From: CAYGWX01 sp964353855 [NCBI: uncultured bacterium]
Lineage (GTDB): Bacteria; Edwardsbacteria; CAYGWX01
Direction of reading: 5' to 3'
Length of the DNA: 61,534 nt
Assembly (NCBI GenBank): GCA_964353855.1
Contig: CAYGWX010000004.1
Coordinates: forward strand, 30,611-92,144
Numbering within the stretch: the first letter of the stretch is position 1; every line of letters begins with the position of its first letter. The position numbers and the translations under genes were made by a program. Below, in pieces: positions 46,902-57,287 of the stretch. The notes under the pieces are model-generated. The model ran no database searches. It was not told the DNA's origin and saw only the letters and a program-made list of their open reading frames with translations.

Positions 46902-48518
46902 TTACAGAACGCGCAGCTCGATGCGGCGGTTCATCAGGCGCCCGGCCTTGGTCTTGTTGTCGGCCACCGGCTGTTCCGGACCGTAGCCTTTGGCCGTGAT
47001 CCGCGTGGGGTCTATCCCGCTGCGATAGACCATGGCCTGCATGACCGCGTCCGCGCGCATCTGAGACAAACGGTAGTTCTTCTTCTTGGAGCCGCGGCTG
47101 TCGGTGTGGCCGCTGATCTCAACCTTGATCTCGGGGTTGTCCTTGAGGAGCTTGCCGGCCTTGTCCACATCGCCGTAGTCGTCGATCTCGGACTTGCCGG
47201 TGCGGAACAGGACCACGAGCTTGATCTTCAAGGTCGCCGAGACCAGGGTGAAGTCCTTGGCCTCGGGGGTTCCGGGCTTCAGGGCCACGGTGGCGGACTT
47301 GGGCTTGTAGCCGTCCGCTGTGGCGTTGGCCGGGAAGGTGCCCCCTTCCTCAGGGACTGTGACCTCGGCCTTGTAGAAGCCCGTGATGTCCGTGGCCGCC
47401 GTGGCATCGCCGACCACCACTTTGGCCATAGCCAGAGGCTTCCCGTCCTGGTCGGAAACTTTGCCAGCGAGCGTGGCCTTGGGGATGGGCTTCTTCTCGA
47501 TGGTCACGTTCACAGTGTCGATCTTGTTTTTCTTGATGGTGCCCGCGCCCTCGCCCGGGAGGTACTTGTCCTTCGTGACCTTCACGGTCACCGGGCCCAG
47601 GGCGAAACCGCTGGCGGCGAACTTACCGTCCGCCCCGGTGGTCTGGACCGCGATCCCGGTCTGAGGGAACTCCACAGCCGCCCCCTCCACGGGCTTGCCG
47701 TCCTTGTCCTTCACCAGGCCGGCGATGGAGCCGGTGGGAGGCAGGGGCTTGGTCGAGGAGACGCCGTAGAAGCTGAACCCGGCGGAGAAGTCCAGGGCCC
47801 CTCCGCCCCGCATGGAATTGGCGGAGTCATAGACGGTGATAAACTGGCCTTGCAAAATCCTGGAATTCCCCGGAAGCATGACGAACTTGTCCTTGTCGAG
47901 AAAAAGCTCGTGGTAGGTGGCGTTCAGGTTGAGGGCGATGGCCCGGATGAAGAAGATCTCCAGGCCCCCGCCCACGGAGAACGCGGGGGTGAAGGTCTGC
48001 TGTTTGACCAACACGGCCCCCGTGGCGGTGGAATCCGTCATCCTCCAGAGCACGTAGTCGCGCTCCCCGTTGAGGCTCATGCTGTCCTTGTGCACCCGGG
48101 TCGCCCGCCACATCGTGCCTCCGCCGCCCAGGGTGATGTAGGGGTTCACGTGCCGGCCGGGGATGAACTGCTGGAAGTTCAGGGAGAGGAAGATGTCGCC
48201 GTTCCCGAACCCGCAGCGATAGCGGTAGGCGGAGTCCCTAGCCGTGGCCAGGGGGAAGGACTTGTTTTTCACCACGCCGGCGTTGATGTCGAAGCCCATG
48301 CCCAGAAGCGGGATGGGACGGTAGTGGAACCCGAACTTGACGGTCGGGCCCATCGAGGAGAAGCTGTTCTGCTCGTCCGAGGTGAACCCTTTCTGGAGCT
48401 GGGTCCCGCCCCCGAGGAGCCAGACCCCCATCTTGTTGTACTGGAAGTCGGAGGCCTGGGCCAGGCTTCCGAGCGCCATTAACGCAGCGAGTCCGAGGAC
48501 GAAATGCCGATGGTTCAT
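46902..48518 (-). CDS. OmpA-family outer-membrane protein with carboxypeptidase-regulatory-like repeats (paralogue 2)
   Basis: The 538-residue protein has a signal peptide (MNHRHFVLGLAALMALGSLA), a barrel-like region to about 255, then CarboxypepD_reg-like units (PPTGSIAGLVKDKDGKPVEG, PKATLAGKVSDQDGKPLAMA) and the OmpA domain (VKVEISGHTDSRGSKKKN, LSQMRADAVMQAM, GRLMNRRIELRVL). Its second half is closely similar to paralogue 3, with shared phrases such as PKATLAGKVSD, so the two arose by a fairly recent duplication. AAAGGAGG precedes the ATG. Expected in the outer membrane, attached to peptidoglycan. Confidence 0.88.
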   Translation of the reverse strand: MNHRHFVLGLAALMALGSLAQASDFQYNKMGVWLLGGGTQLQKGFTSDEQNSFSSMGPTVKFGFHYRPIPLLGMGFDINAGVVKNKSFPLATARDSAYRYRCGFGNGDIFLSLNFQQFIPGRHVNPYITLGGGGTMWRATRVHKDSMSLNGERDYVLWRMTDSTATGAVLVKQQTFTPAFSVGGGLEIFFIRAIALNLNATYHELFLDKDKFVMLPGNSRILQGQFITVYDSANSMRGGGALDFSAGFSFYGVSSTKPLPPTGSIAGLVKDKDGKPVEGAAVEFPQTGIAVQTTGADGKFAASGFALGPVTVKVTKDKYLPGEGAGTIKKNKIDTVNVTIEKKPIPKATLAGKVSDQDGKPLAMAKVVVGDATAATDITGFYKAEVTVPEEGGTFPANATADGYKPKSATVALKPGTPEAKDFTLVSATLKIKLVVLFRTGKSEIDDYGDVDKAGKLLKDNPEIKVEISGHTDSRGSKKKNYRLSQMRADAVMQAMVYRSGIDPTRITAKGYGPEQPVADNKTKAGRLMNRRIELRVL

Positions 48519-48557
48519 AACCAGACCTCCTTTTTAAAGGGTATGCTCGAAAGGTGA

Positions 48558-48587
48558 ATTATAACAATATCGGACGAATAAAGTCAA
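48558..48587 (-). promoter_or_regulatory. Promoter of OmpA paralogue 2
   Basis: On the minus strand TTGACT (48582-48587), 18-bp spacer, TATAAT (48558-48563). Confidence 0.85.
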
Positions 48588-48637
48588 GGGCCAATCGCAA
48601 GCCGGGGGAACCCCTGGGAGAGCGGCTGAAAAAATAA

Positions 48638-48664
48638 CGAGGCCCCGAGAAAATCGGGGCCTCG
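48638..48664 (-). terminator. Terminator of OmpA paralogue 3
   Basis: CGAGGCCCCGA and TCGGGGCCTCG pair; on the minus strand TTATTTTTT follows. Confidence 0.92.
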
Positions 48665-48710
48665 TGTGTTTCCTGCCAGGCGGGATGCCTGACGAAAAGC
48701 TCAGGTTAGA

Positions 48711-50546
48711 TTAAAGAACGTGCAGCTCGATGCGGCGGTTCTGCAACCGACCCAACCGGGTCTTGTTGTCCGCGATCGGGTCAGCCGCGCCGTAGCCCTT
48801 GGCCGTGATCTGGCCAGCAGGCACGCCCGCCCCAACCAGAGCCGCCATCGCGGCATCCGCGCGGGCCTGAGAAAGCTTCAGATTCTTTTTGGAGGAGCCG
48901 CGGCTGTCGGTGTATCCGGCGATCTCCACCTTGACATTCGGATTGTCCTTCAAGATCCCTGCCGCCTTGTCGATATCCGCGGAGGCGCCGACGATCTTGG
49001 CGCTGCCGGCCTTGAAGTTGATGACCATCTTCATCTTGAGGGTCATCGAAAGCAAGGTGAAGTCCTTGGCTGCAGGCTGTCCGGGCGTCAGAGCCACGGT
49101 CGCGCTCTTGTCTTTGTAACCGGCTGCCGTGACGTCGACGTTATAGGTCCCGCCGGTCTGTGCCACGACCACGTCAATGGTGTAGCTTCCGGACACGTCC
49201 GTGGTCGCCGTCGAGCCCTCGGCCCTCACAGTGGCGTTGGCCACGGCCTTGCCATCGGTGTCCGAAACCTTGCCAGCCAGAGTCGCCTTGGGAACGGGCT
49301 TCTTCTCCAGCTTGACCGCCAGGTCCACCACCTTCTTCTTGGCGATGGTCGGGGTCTCGTCCTTGGTCATAAACCCGTCCTTGGACACCGACACGGTGAT
49401 CATGCCCACCGGGAGGCCGGTCGCGGCGAACTTCCCGTCCGCGCCCGAGGTCACCGGGGCCACCGAGGTTCCGGTGAAGGCCACGTCCGCGCCCGAGACC
49501 GGGTTGCCGTCCAGGTCCGTCACGGTCCCGGCGATGGAGCCGGTCGGAGGAACCTTCGGGCCAACCGGCGGAACGTAGGCGTAGGTCAGGCCGCCGACCC
49601 CGACCCAATCGAAGAACGAGCCGCTCTTCAAGGTGTCGCCAGCGACAATATCGCTGCCCATCGGAAGCTCGGCACCCGCGGTCAGGTTCAGGTTGTGGAC
49701 CCCGCCAAAGGTGTAGCCGAAGCGGAGACCGCCCATCACCCAAAGATAGTCCATCGGGCCGGGCTTCACCGACGCGGTGCTGCCGGATTTACGAATGTAC
49801 CGACCGTAGTCTTTCGCGCTATCCCCGAGCATCGGGTACTCGCTCGTGACCTCGACCATCGGGGTCACGTAGGGGAAAGCATTAACCTCCAAGCCGGCAC
49901 CGAAGCCGACGGTGATCGGAGAGTTAATTTTCACGTATGTATTGGCTGAATCTCTCTTATCCATTGAATAGAGAGCTCCGCCATTTATATGGAGTTTTGC
50001 TTTGTCCATGAAATTGAAGGACAAGAGCGCCAAGCCACCCACATCGACATTGTTCTGAATCGCGAAGTTTCCAGCCGTACTCTTTGGCCCCTTAAATGTA
50101 TCTGCCAAGGTCGGGACCATGGCAACACCACGCAGACCAGCCGTGAACATGGGCGAGAACACATAGGAGAACTTCAGGCCCACTTCGGCGTCGCCGATTC
50201 CGGTCGGATTGTAGCGAACGGTATCCCTCTGGGTCTGCTTCATCGAGACAGCGTAGGGAACTCCTGCCGAGAGCTCGATGAACTTGATGGGCGTAAAGCT
50301 GACTGCCGGGTAGGCCACGATGAGGTCCTGCTTATAGGTGTAGGCCGTTGCACCGGTGCCGTAAGTCTTGCTCTTGGTGGCATACTCGACATAGCTTCCG
50401 ATGCTGAACGACATCGGGCCATGGTTGTTGGCGTCGATGATCTGGAACAAACCCCTGCTTCCGCTCATCGACGGAGCGGCGAATGCACTTCCGATGAGTC
50501 CCAGCGCTAAAGCCGCCGTGACTATTCCAAGGAAGATGCGCTTCAT
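48711..50546 (-). CDS. OmpA-family outer-membrane protein with carboxypeptidase-regulatory-like repeats (paralogue 3)
   Basis: The start is ATG 50546 (MKRIFLGIVTAALALGLIGS, signal peptide; AAAGGAGG upstream); a longer frame from 50663 lies in the leader. The 611-residue protein has a barrel-like part to about 330 (AVSFTPIKFIELSAGVPYAV, FSYVFSPMFTAGL), a Pro hinge (PPVGPKVPPTGS), CarboxypepD_reg-like units (AGTVTDLDGNPVSGADVAF, LAGKVSDTDGKAVANATV) and an OmpA domain (VKVEIAGYTDSRGSSKKN, LSQARADAAMAALV, GRLQNRRIELHVL). The promoter is about 370 nt upstream of the start, giving an unusually long leader. Confidence 0.88.
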   Translation of the reverse strand: MKRIFLGIVTAALALGLIGSAFAAPSMSGSRGLFQIIDANNHGPMSFSIGSYVEYATKSKTYGTGATAYTYKQDLIVAYPAVSFTPIKFIELSAGVPYAVSMKQTQRDTVRYNPTGIGDAEVGLKFSYVFSPMFTAGLRGVAMVPTLADTFKGPKSTAGNFAIQNNVDVGGLALLSFNFMDKAKLHINGGALYSMDKRDSANTYVKINSPITVGFGAGLEVNAFPYVTPMVEVTSEYPMLGDSAKDYGRYIRKSGSTASVKPGPMDYLWVMGGLRFGYTFGGVHNLNLTAGAELPMGSDIVAGDTLKSGSFFDWVGVGGLTYAYVPPVGPKVPPTGSIAGTVTDLDGNPVSGADVAFTGTSVAPVTSGADGKFAATGLPVGMITVSVSKDGFMTKDETPTIAKKKVVDLAVKLEKKPVPKATLAGKVSDTDGKAVANATVRAEGSTATTDVSGSYTIDVVVAQTGGTYNVDVTAAGYKDKSATVALTPGQPAAKDFTLLSMTLKMKMVINFKAGSAKIVGASADIDKAAGILKDNPNVKVEIAGYTDSRGSSKKNLKLSQARADAAMAALVGAGVPAGQITAKGYGAADPIADNKTRLGRLQNRRIELHVL

Positions 50547-50918
50547 TGTGCTTTGACCTCCTTTTCGTTTCGTTTTCGTTTGGCGAGGAAAATGACTGAC
50601 TTGACTTCTAAAGCGGTCCCTAACCTCTAAGACCTCCTCGCATGTACCCCTCGTTCCCTCCATCCGGAGAGAGCAGTTGAACAGCTGGTTTTGGTCTTAA
50701 ATCCTCACCTCCTTCGTTCCATCTGGTCTTCACAAGTCCCATAGTTTTGGGGTCGAATTTTCCCCTCTGCTCGAATAACAATGTCCACAAGGGTGCTGTT
50801 CATTGGGAGCAGCCCTTTCTCCCCGATTACACGGGGAACGGACGGAGAAAATCATTACCAAATAAGGGCGTTAAGGGACCACCTCCTTCCGTCTTTTCCT
50901 GGTTATGCCCCGGGAATT
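50547..50918 (-). promoter_or_regulatory. Long 5' leader of OmpA paralogue 3
   Basis: The expected transcription start near 50918 leaves a leader of about 370 nt. On the minus strand it contains four AGGAGGT-like ribosome-binding sites, of which only the last serves the gene, and a possible 32-codon ORF starting at 50803 (MNSTLVDIVIRAEGKIRPQ...). No riboswitch class that I know is recognisable. Confidence 0.5.
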
Positions 50919-50924
50919 CCTATA

Positions 50925-50954
50925 ACTATAGCTGTTTTGGGCCTGATTTGTCAA
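50925..50954 (-). promoter_or_regulatory. Promoter of OmpA paralogue 3
   Basis: On the minus strand TTGACA (50949-50954), 18-bp spacer, TATAGT (50925-50930), the same layout as paralogues 1 and 2. Confidence 0.8.
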
Positions 50955-51094
50955 GACCCCCATCGAAAAAAATAGGGAAAAAACGTAAATAAATGTTCTT
51001 AGCTATGACACGGGATAATGACTTTTTAAACACAAACCGGGGCGGATAGGTTCCCCGGAGGGGCAGGGAGGGGGCCGGTAGCCGGGCGGCCATC

Positions 51095-51123
51095 TTGCAT
51101 TTTCAAGGGCATTCCTTTATAAT
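51095..51123 (+). promoter_or_regulatory. Promoter placing the lptE start codon at +1
   Basis: TTGCAT (51095-51100), 17-bp spacer, TATAAT (51118-51123). ATG 51131 begins 8 nt after the -10 box; no Shine-Dalgarno is present. Confidence 0.7.
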
Positions 51124-51130
51124 ATCACGG

Positions 51131-51673
51131 ATGCATCATAAAGAAGGCAAGGCAGGAGGCGTGCGGAGTAAGGAGCCTACTACAAGAGGCTTGCGGGCTT
51201 TGAGGGCCTGTATAGGTCTGCTTTTGCTTTTCCAGGGCTGTTCTTATTCCTTTCGAAGTCCGAGTGCTCTACAGGGGAAGGCCATCGCCATCCCCCCTTT
51301 CGAGAGCAAGGCCGCCCGCTACGGGATAAGGGACGAGATCACCCAGGCCGTCATCCAGGTCTTCCGGGAGGACAATCGCCTGAGGGTGACCGACCCGGCC
51401 AAGGCCGACCTCCTGCTCCTCGGGACCCTCACGGACTACAAGAAAGAGCCGTTCACCTACGACCGTCAGGAGCAGCTCCAGAATTACAAGGTCCGGCTGT
51501 TCGTGGACTTCGCCCTCAAGGACACCAAGACCGACTCCACCCTGTGGAAGGTTGCGGGATTCGAGTCCTGGGCGACCTGCGCCTTAGCGCCGGATTCCGA
51601 GCAGGCGGGTATCCGGGACGCCGTCCAGAAGCTCTCCCGGGACATCCTCCGCCGGACGGTGGAGGAATGGTAG
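51131..51673 (+). CDS. lptE: LPS-assembly lipoprotein LptE-like
   Basis: A signal sequence with lipobox (GLLLLFQGC) precedes YSFRSPSALQGKAIAIPPFE. The body shows the LptE/LptE-like pattern: ITQAVIQVFREDNRLRVTDP, KADLLLLGTLTDYKKEPFTY, a YKVRLFVDFALKD strand, and a helix with IRDAVQKLSRDILRRTVEEW. LptE plugs the LptD barrel and helps place lipopolysaccharide in the outer leaflet. I start it at ATG 51131, since the TTG further upstream lies in the promoter; the N region before the signal is long and basic. lptD is not in the window. The function fits the presence of lptB. Confidence 0.8.
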   Translation: MHHKEGKAGGVRSKEPTTRGLRALRACIGLLLLFQGCSYSFRSPSALQGKAIAIPPFESKAARYGIRDEITQAVIQVFREDNRLRVTDPAKADLLLLGTLTDYKKEPFTYDRQEQLQNYKVRLFVDFALKDTKTDSTLWKVAGFESWATCALAPDSEQAGIRDAVQKLSRDILRRTVEEW

Positions 51674-51761
51674 ATCCGAACGGATCATTTCAAAATGCAA
51701 AATTAACATTTTCAATTTTACCTGTAATGCCAAAGACAAGATCCTAATTTTACGACCCGAA

Positions 51762-52649
51762 ATGCCTTGGTTTAGGAAAGAGCTCCCGAATCTGAAGAGG
51801 CCGGACTCCGCCCGGGACGAGCGGGGAAACGGCAAGGACACCCAGTGGCTGAAGTGCGACGACTGCGGCGAGATCCTGTATCACAAAGCCCTGGAGAAGA
51901 CCCTCTGGGTCTGCCCCAAGTGCGACCATCACTTCCGCGGGGGCCACAAGCTCTACATGAGCCTGCTCCTGGACGAGGGCAAGCTGGAAGAACTGTCCGG
52001 AGACCTCCGGGCCGGGGATCCCCTGTCCTTTCCGGAATATGCCCAGAAGCTCTCCCAGGCCCAGGCCAAGACCGGGCTCAAGGATGCCGTGATCACCGGG
52101 ACCGGAAAGATCAACGGCCGCGAGGTGGCGATCGCCTTCATGGACTTCGCCTTCATGGGGGGGTCCATGGGCTCGGTGGTGGGCGAGAAAGTCGCCCGCT
52201 TGATCCGCCACGCCCGGGACCGGAGGATCCCCCTGATCATCGTCTCGACCTCGGGAGGCGCCCGGATGCATGAGGGCATCCTCTCGCTGATGCAGATGGC
52301 CAAGACCTCCATCGCCCTGGCCGAACTGGCCGAGGCCGGCGTCCCCTATCTCAGCGTCCTGACAGATCCCACGACCGCCGGGGTCCTGGCCTCCTTCGCT
52401 TCCCTGGGCGACGTCATCATCGCCGAGCCGGGGGCGCTGCTGGGCTTCGCCGGGAAGCGGGTCATCGAGCAGACGATCCGCCAGCCCCTGCCACCGGGAT
52501 TCCAATCCTCGGAGTTCTTCTTAGAGCACGGGATGATCGACCGGATCGTCCACCGCAAGAACCTCAAGAAGACGCTTTCGCTCCTGCTGGAGTTTCTGAA
52601 GCCCGGGGAAGATGCGCTGAGGGAAAAAGGCCGTGAAGGGAGCACCTAG
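51762..52649 (+). CDS. accD: Acetyl-CoA carboxylase carboxyltransferase subunit beta
   Basis: The 295-residue AccD has the zinc ribbon (Cys32, Cys35, Cys51, Cys54 in CDDC and CPKC) and the carboxyltransferase core: AFMDFAFMGGSMGSVVGEKV, LIIVSTSGGARMHEGILSLM, and PTTAGVLASFASLGDVIIAE. With AccA (not in the window) it transfers carboxyl from biotin to acetyl-CoA in fatty-acid synthesis. There is no ribosome-binding site before ATG 51762 and the upstream 80 bp are AT-rich. The ABC ATPase gene follows after 15 nt. Confidence 0.95.
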   Translation: MPWFRKELPNLKRPDSARDERGNGKDTQWLKCDDCGEILYHKALEKTLWVCPKCDHHFRGGHKLYMSLLLDEGKLEELSGDLRAGDPLSFPEYAQKLSQAQAKTGLKDAVITGTGKINGREVAIAFMDFAFMGGSMGSVVGEKVARLIRHARDRRIPLIIVSTSGGARMHEGILSLMQMAKTSIALAELAEAGVPYLSVLTDPTTAGVLASFASLGDVIIAEPGALLGFAGKRVIEQTIRQPLPPGFQSSEFFLEHGMIDRIVHRKNLKKTLSLLLEFLKPGEDALREKGREGST

Positions 52650-52664
52650 GTCGTCCTGAGGCCC

Positions 52665-53800
<1,136 letters not shown>

Positions 53801-53804
<4 letters not shown>

Positions 53805-56356
53805 AGCGATACTTCGGCGTTAATCAAATTGTTTTTATCACTATCATTCTTGCCTTAACTACCCCCGGGGCATCGGCTCAGCCTTCGGCAAGATGGCCGG
53901 ATAACAGCCTTCTCCCTCCGGGCCAGGAGAAAGCCCTTCTCTCACAGGCCGGAGTCCTGTTGCTTGAGCCCGCCCGGGCCCCGGTATCCCACGACGCCCA
54001 TCTCAAACGGGCTGCCTCGTTCCTGTTGCTCCACGAGGATTCGTCTGTCCTCGCGGAGCTGAGCGCCCTCCGGATGGCCCCGTTCCAAGGGAAGGCCGGG
54101 CTCTCATCCCGAGTCCAGGCCGAAGCCGATTTCCTCTCCGGAGTGGCCCGGTACCATCTCGGGGACTATCCCCGGGCGCTCTCGGATTTCGAGTCCTCGC
54201 TTGCCCGGGACAGCGCCTACTCGCCCCTCACCCTGTTCTTCTGCAAGGGGAGCGTGCTTTATACCTTAGGGCGGTATCCGGAAGCCCTGGGATGCTTTGC
54301 CAGGGTCTATCCAGACTCCATCCGCACCTCCGAGGAGGGGGAGGTCGCCTTCCTGACCGGGGCGAGCCTCCTGGCCCTCAAGCGCCACGACGAGGCGGCC
54401 CAGGCCTTCCGCCTTTTCCTCGCCAAGACGCGGAACCCCGCGCTTTCCGCTGAGGCCAACTTCTTTTTAGGGCTCTCCGAGTACTACCTGGGGAAACTGC
54501 CCGAGGCCGGAGAGGCCTTCCGCAGGGTCATCCTGGCTCACCCGCGGTTCTATGTCAACAAAAGCACCAAGTCCCTGCTGACCCGCCCGGGCCCGCTTCC
54601 TCTCCAGCCGGTCCCCCTGCGCCATGACTCTCTGGGAGGACAGCATTTCTACACGGACGAAGCCTTATTCCTCCTTTCCCTTTGCGACTACAAGAGCGGG
54701 AACCCTGCCGAAGCCGAAAGCCTGCTCGCCTATCTGAACACCTATTTCCCCGGGTCAGGCTTTTCGCTCCGGGCCAAGCTGCTTAACGCCACAGTCCTTT
54801 TCGACCAGAGGAAGTGGGAAAAGGCGGAGCCGGCGCTTCTTTCCCTGACCGGCGGGCCCTTCGGGGCCGAGGCCCTGTTCCGTCTGGGCCTCATTTATTC
54901 CCAAAACGGGAATCCCCGCTGGGCTGGCAGATCTTTCGAGCTGGTGGTGGAGGGTCACCCTGAAAGCCCGTATGTCTCACAGGCCCTCCTCCGCCTCGGG
55001 GAACTGGCCTATGAACGGAGGGATTTCGCATACGCGGGAAGCCTGTTCAGGAGGCTGATAAGGGATCACCCCAACAGCGGGCTGACCGATGACGCCCGGC
55101 TGGGGCTGGGGTGGTCTGCGTACCGCGGGAAGCGATATCGAGAGGCTCATCAGGCGTTCGAGGCTTTCGGGGCGACGAATCCCTCGTCTCCCCAGGCCGG
55201 GCAGGCTTTGTTCCGGAGCGGGGTGAGCGCGCTTCTGGGCGGGGAGGAGGAGTCCGCGATCCTGGCTTTGAAAAAGTATGCCGCGCTGGACCCTGCTCCC
55301 GCGAACCATGACAGCGCCCTCTGGCTCGTCGCGCAGTCCTATGACCAGCTTAAGCGTCCGGAAAAGGCGGCCGAGGCTTATCGGGAGTTCCTGTCCTCCT
55401 GCCCTTCCCATCCCTTGGTTCCCGGGGCCGAACTGGCCCTGGGGAAGGCCTTGCTGGAATCCGGGGAGTTCAAGGCCGCGATCGCGGCCTTTGACGAAGC
55501 GGAGCGGACGTCCCGACCTGAGGGCCTGCGGGACGAAGCCCGGTACCGGAGAGAGAGCGCCAAGCTCGGAAAACGGGGACAGAGCGACCCCCTGCTCGTA
55601 TCCCAGAAGTTCATCTCTCGCTACCCGGAGAGCCCGCGCGCTCCGCGTCTGCTCCTGGACATCGCCGAATACCAGCGGGCCGTCCGCAAAGGGGGGAAGG
55701 CGCTCGCGACCCTCGCCAGGCTCGAGGAGGACTATCCTTTTTCATCGGAAGCCCTGCGCGGACACCTCCTGCGGGCGAGGATCAACGAAGCCATGGGCGA
55801 TCACAGCTCGGCGATCCGTGAATACCAGGCGGCCTTGGATCGCAAGGATCCGGAGGTCTCCCCCCAAGCCCTCCTTGGACTGGCGGGCGCCTACCAGGGC
55901 CTGAGACAATATGACATCGCGCGGGACCAACTCCGCAGGCTCCTCGTGGATTATTGGTTCGCCGGGGAGACCGAGGAGGCCCTGCTGGAGATCGCCCGCT
56001 CCTACGACCGGGAGGGTCGTTACGCCGAGGCCCTCGATGCCTATCAGAACGCTGAAACGCGGACCAGGGGACGGCGGAGCCTGGAGGCTCAGCTGGGGCA
56101 GGGGAACTGCCTCCTGGGCGAGGCGCTGTACGCCAAGGCCGTGGGGCTCTTCATCAAGCTCTCCCACCAGCCGGACATTCCCCGTGACCTGCTGGCGCAG
56201 AGCCTTTACGGACAGGGCGCGGCCCAGAGCGCATTGGGAGACACCACCCGGGCTCTGGACGCTTTCACCCGGGCCCTGGACCTGACCTCCGACCCCCAGA
56301 CCAAGGCCCGGCTTCAGAGACACATCGACCTTTTGGCGCAAAAGGGACAGGAATGA
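53801..56356 (+). CDS. Large exported TPR protein
   Basis: The 851-residue protein has a signal peptide (FITIILALTTPGASA) and then about 15-18 TPR-type helical pairs over its full length (for example SGVARYHLGDYPRALSDFES, LGLSEYYLGKLPEAGEAFRR, LLGLAGAYQGLRQYDIARDQ). Similar periplasmic TPR proteins (YbgF/BamD/PilF-like) scaffold envelope complexes. It overlaps the genes before and after by 4 nt (ATGA), so ABC ATPase, TPR protein and transglycosylase are translationally coupled. The partner is unknown; the lytic transglycosylase is the obvious candidate. Confidence 0.85.
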
Positions 56357-57231
56357 GCCGTCTGGTTTTATCGTTCCTTCTGTTCTTTCTGATCGCCCTC
56401 CCGGCGCAGGGGGAGGAGGGCGTTATCAAGCGAAAGAACAGACGGGACAACGAGGAAGTCCTGACCAACATCCCGCTGCTGGGCAACGCGCCAAAGGGCC
56501 AGAAGCCGGTCACGGCCCCAATTGAGACCGTGTCCTTTTACTCTCCCTCTCCTCCGGTCCCTTTCCGATACGATTCAGCGGGAACGTCCCTTGACAAGGG
56601 CTACACCCTCAAGGGGGACCTCCTGACGAACCTGCCCTACGTGCCCTGGAGGAGCCTGGGGCCCACGCCCTTCGACAGCCTGATCAGCGACGCCTGCGCG
56701 CGCTACGGGATGGACCCGGAGCTCGTCCGGCAGGTGATCCGGGCGGAGTCCGGGTTCAACCCCAAGGCCCGCTCGCCCAAGGGCGCGATCGGCCTCATGC
56801 AGCTGATGCCCAAGACGGCCCGGGACCTCGGGGTCCTGGATCCCTGGGACCCGGCCCAGAACATCGACGGCGGAGTGCGCTATCTGCGGAACATGCTGAA
56901 TACGTTCCAGGGCACGACCGAGCTGGCGCTCGCGGCCTACAATGCCGGTCCGAAGCGGGTGCTGTGGTACGGGGCAATCCCGCCGATCCCGGAGACCCGG
57001 AACTATGTCTCCAAGATCATGGGCCGGTACGGAAAGGGTCCGGTGAGTCTTCCTCCCGGCACCATGCCTGCGGATACGGGAAGTTTGCCGACCCCGGTGG
57101 ACCTCAAGACCTTCTACCCCGAGCCCCCCAGACAGCCCACACCGGTGTACCTCGTCTCGGACGGGAAGGGGAACATCATCCTGACCAACGTGCCCCTGAC
57201 CATCGGCAAGGACACGCCGGTTATTCGATAG
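56353..57231 (+). CDS. Exported lytic transglycosylase (SLT domain)
   Basis: The 292-residue protein has a signal peptide (MSRLVLSFLLFFLIALPAQG) and an SLT domain (about 108-235) with catalytic Glu132 in QVIRAESGF, GAIGLMQLMPKTARDLGV, NIDGGVRYL and LALAAYNAGPKRV. It cleaves peptidoglycan without water, leaving anhydro-muramyl ends. The flanks carry a small motif three times: EEVLTNIPLLG, DLLTNLPYVPW and IILTNVPLTIG, the last preceded by SDGKGN, like DUF4124-type segments seen in similar transglycosylases. It is coupled to the TPR gene by a 4-nt overlap and is followed by a strong terminator. Confidence 0.92.
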   Translation: MSRLVLSFLLFFLIALPAQGEEGVIKRKNRRDNEEVLTNIPLLGNAPKGQKPVTAPIETVSFYSPSPPVPFRYDSAGTSLDKGYTLKGDLLTNLPYVPWRSLGPTPFDSLISDACARYGMDPELVRQVIRAESGFNPKARSPKGAIGLMQLMPKTARDLGVLDPWDPAQNIDGGVRYLRNMLNTFQGTTELALAAYNAGPKRVLWYGAIPPIPETRNYVSKIMGRYGKGPVSLPPGTMPADTGSLPTPVDLKTFYPEPPRQPTPVYLVSDGKGNIILTNVPLTIGKDTPVIR

Positions 57232-57253
57232 AGAAATTTTCAATAGATGGGTA

Positions 57254-57287
57254 AGGCGGGATCTTTGGATCCCGCCTGCTCTTTTTT
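57254..57287 (+). terminator. Terminator after the transglycosylase
   Basis: AGGCGGGATC and GATCCCGCCT pair around TTTG, followed by GCTCTTTTTT. Confidence 0.92.

Noticed and set aside
50747-50992. Plus-strand ORFs in the leader of OmpA paralogue 3
   Set aside because: They run antisense to the leader and across the promoter, with no ribosome-binding site or family resemblance.
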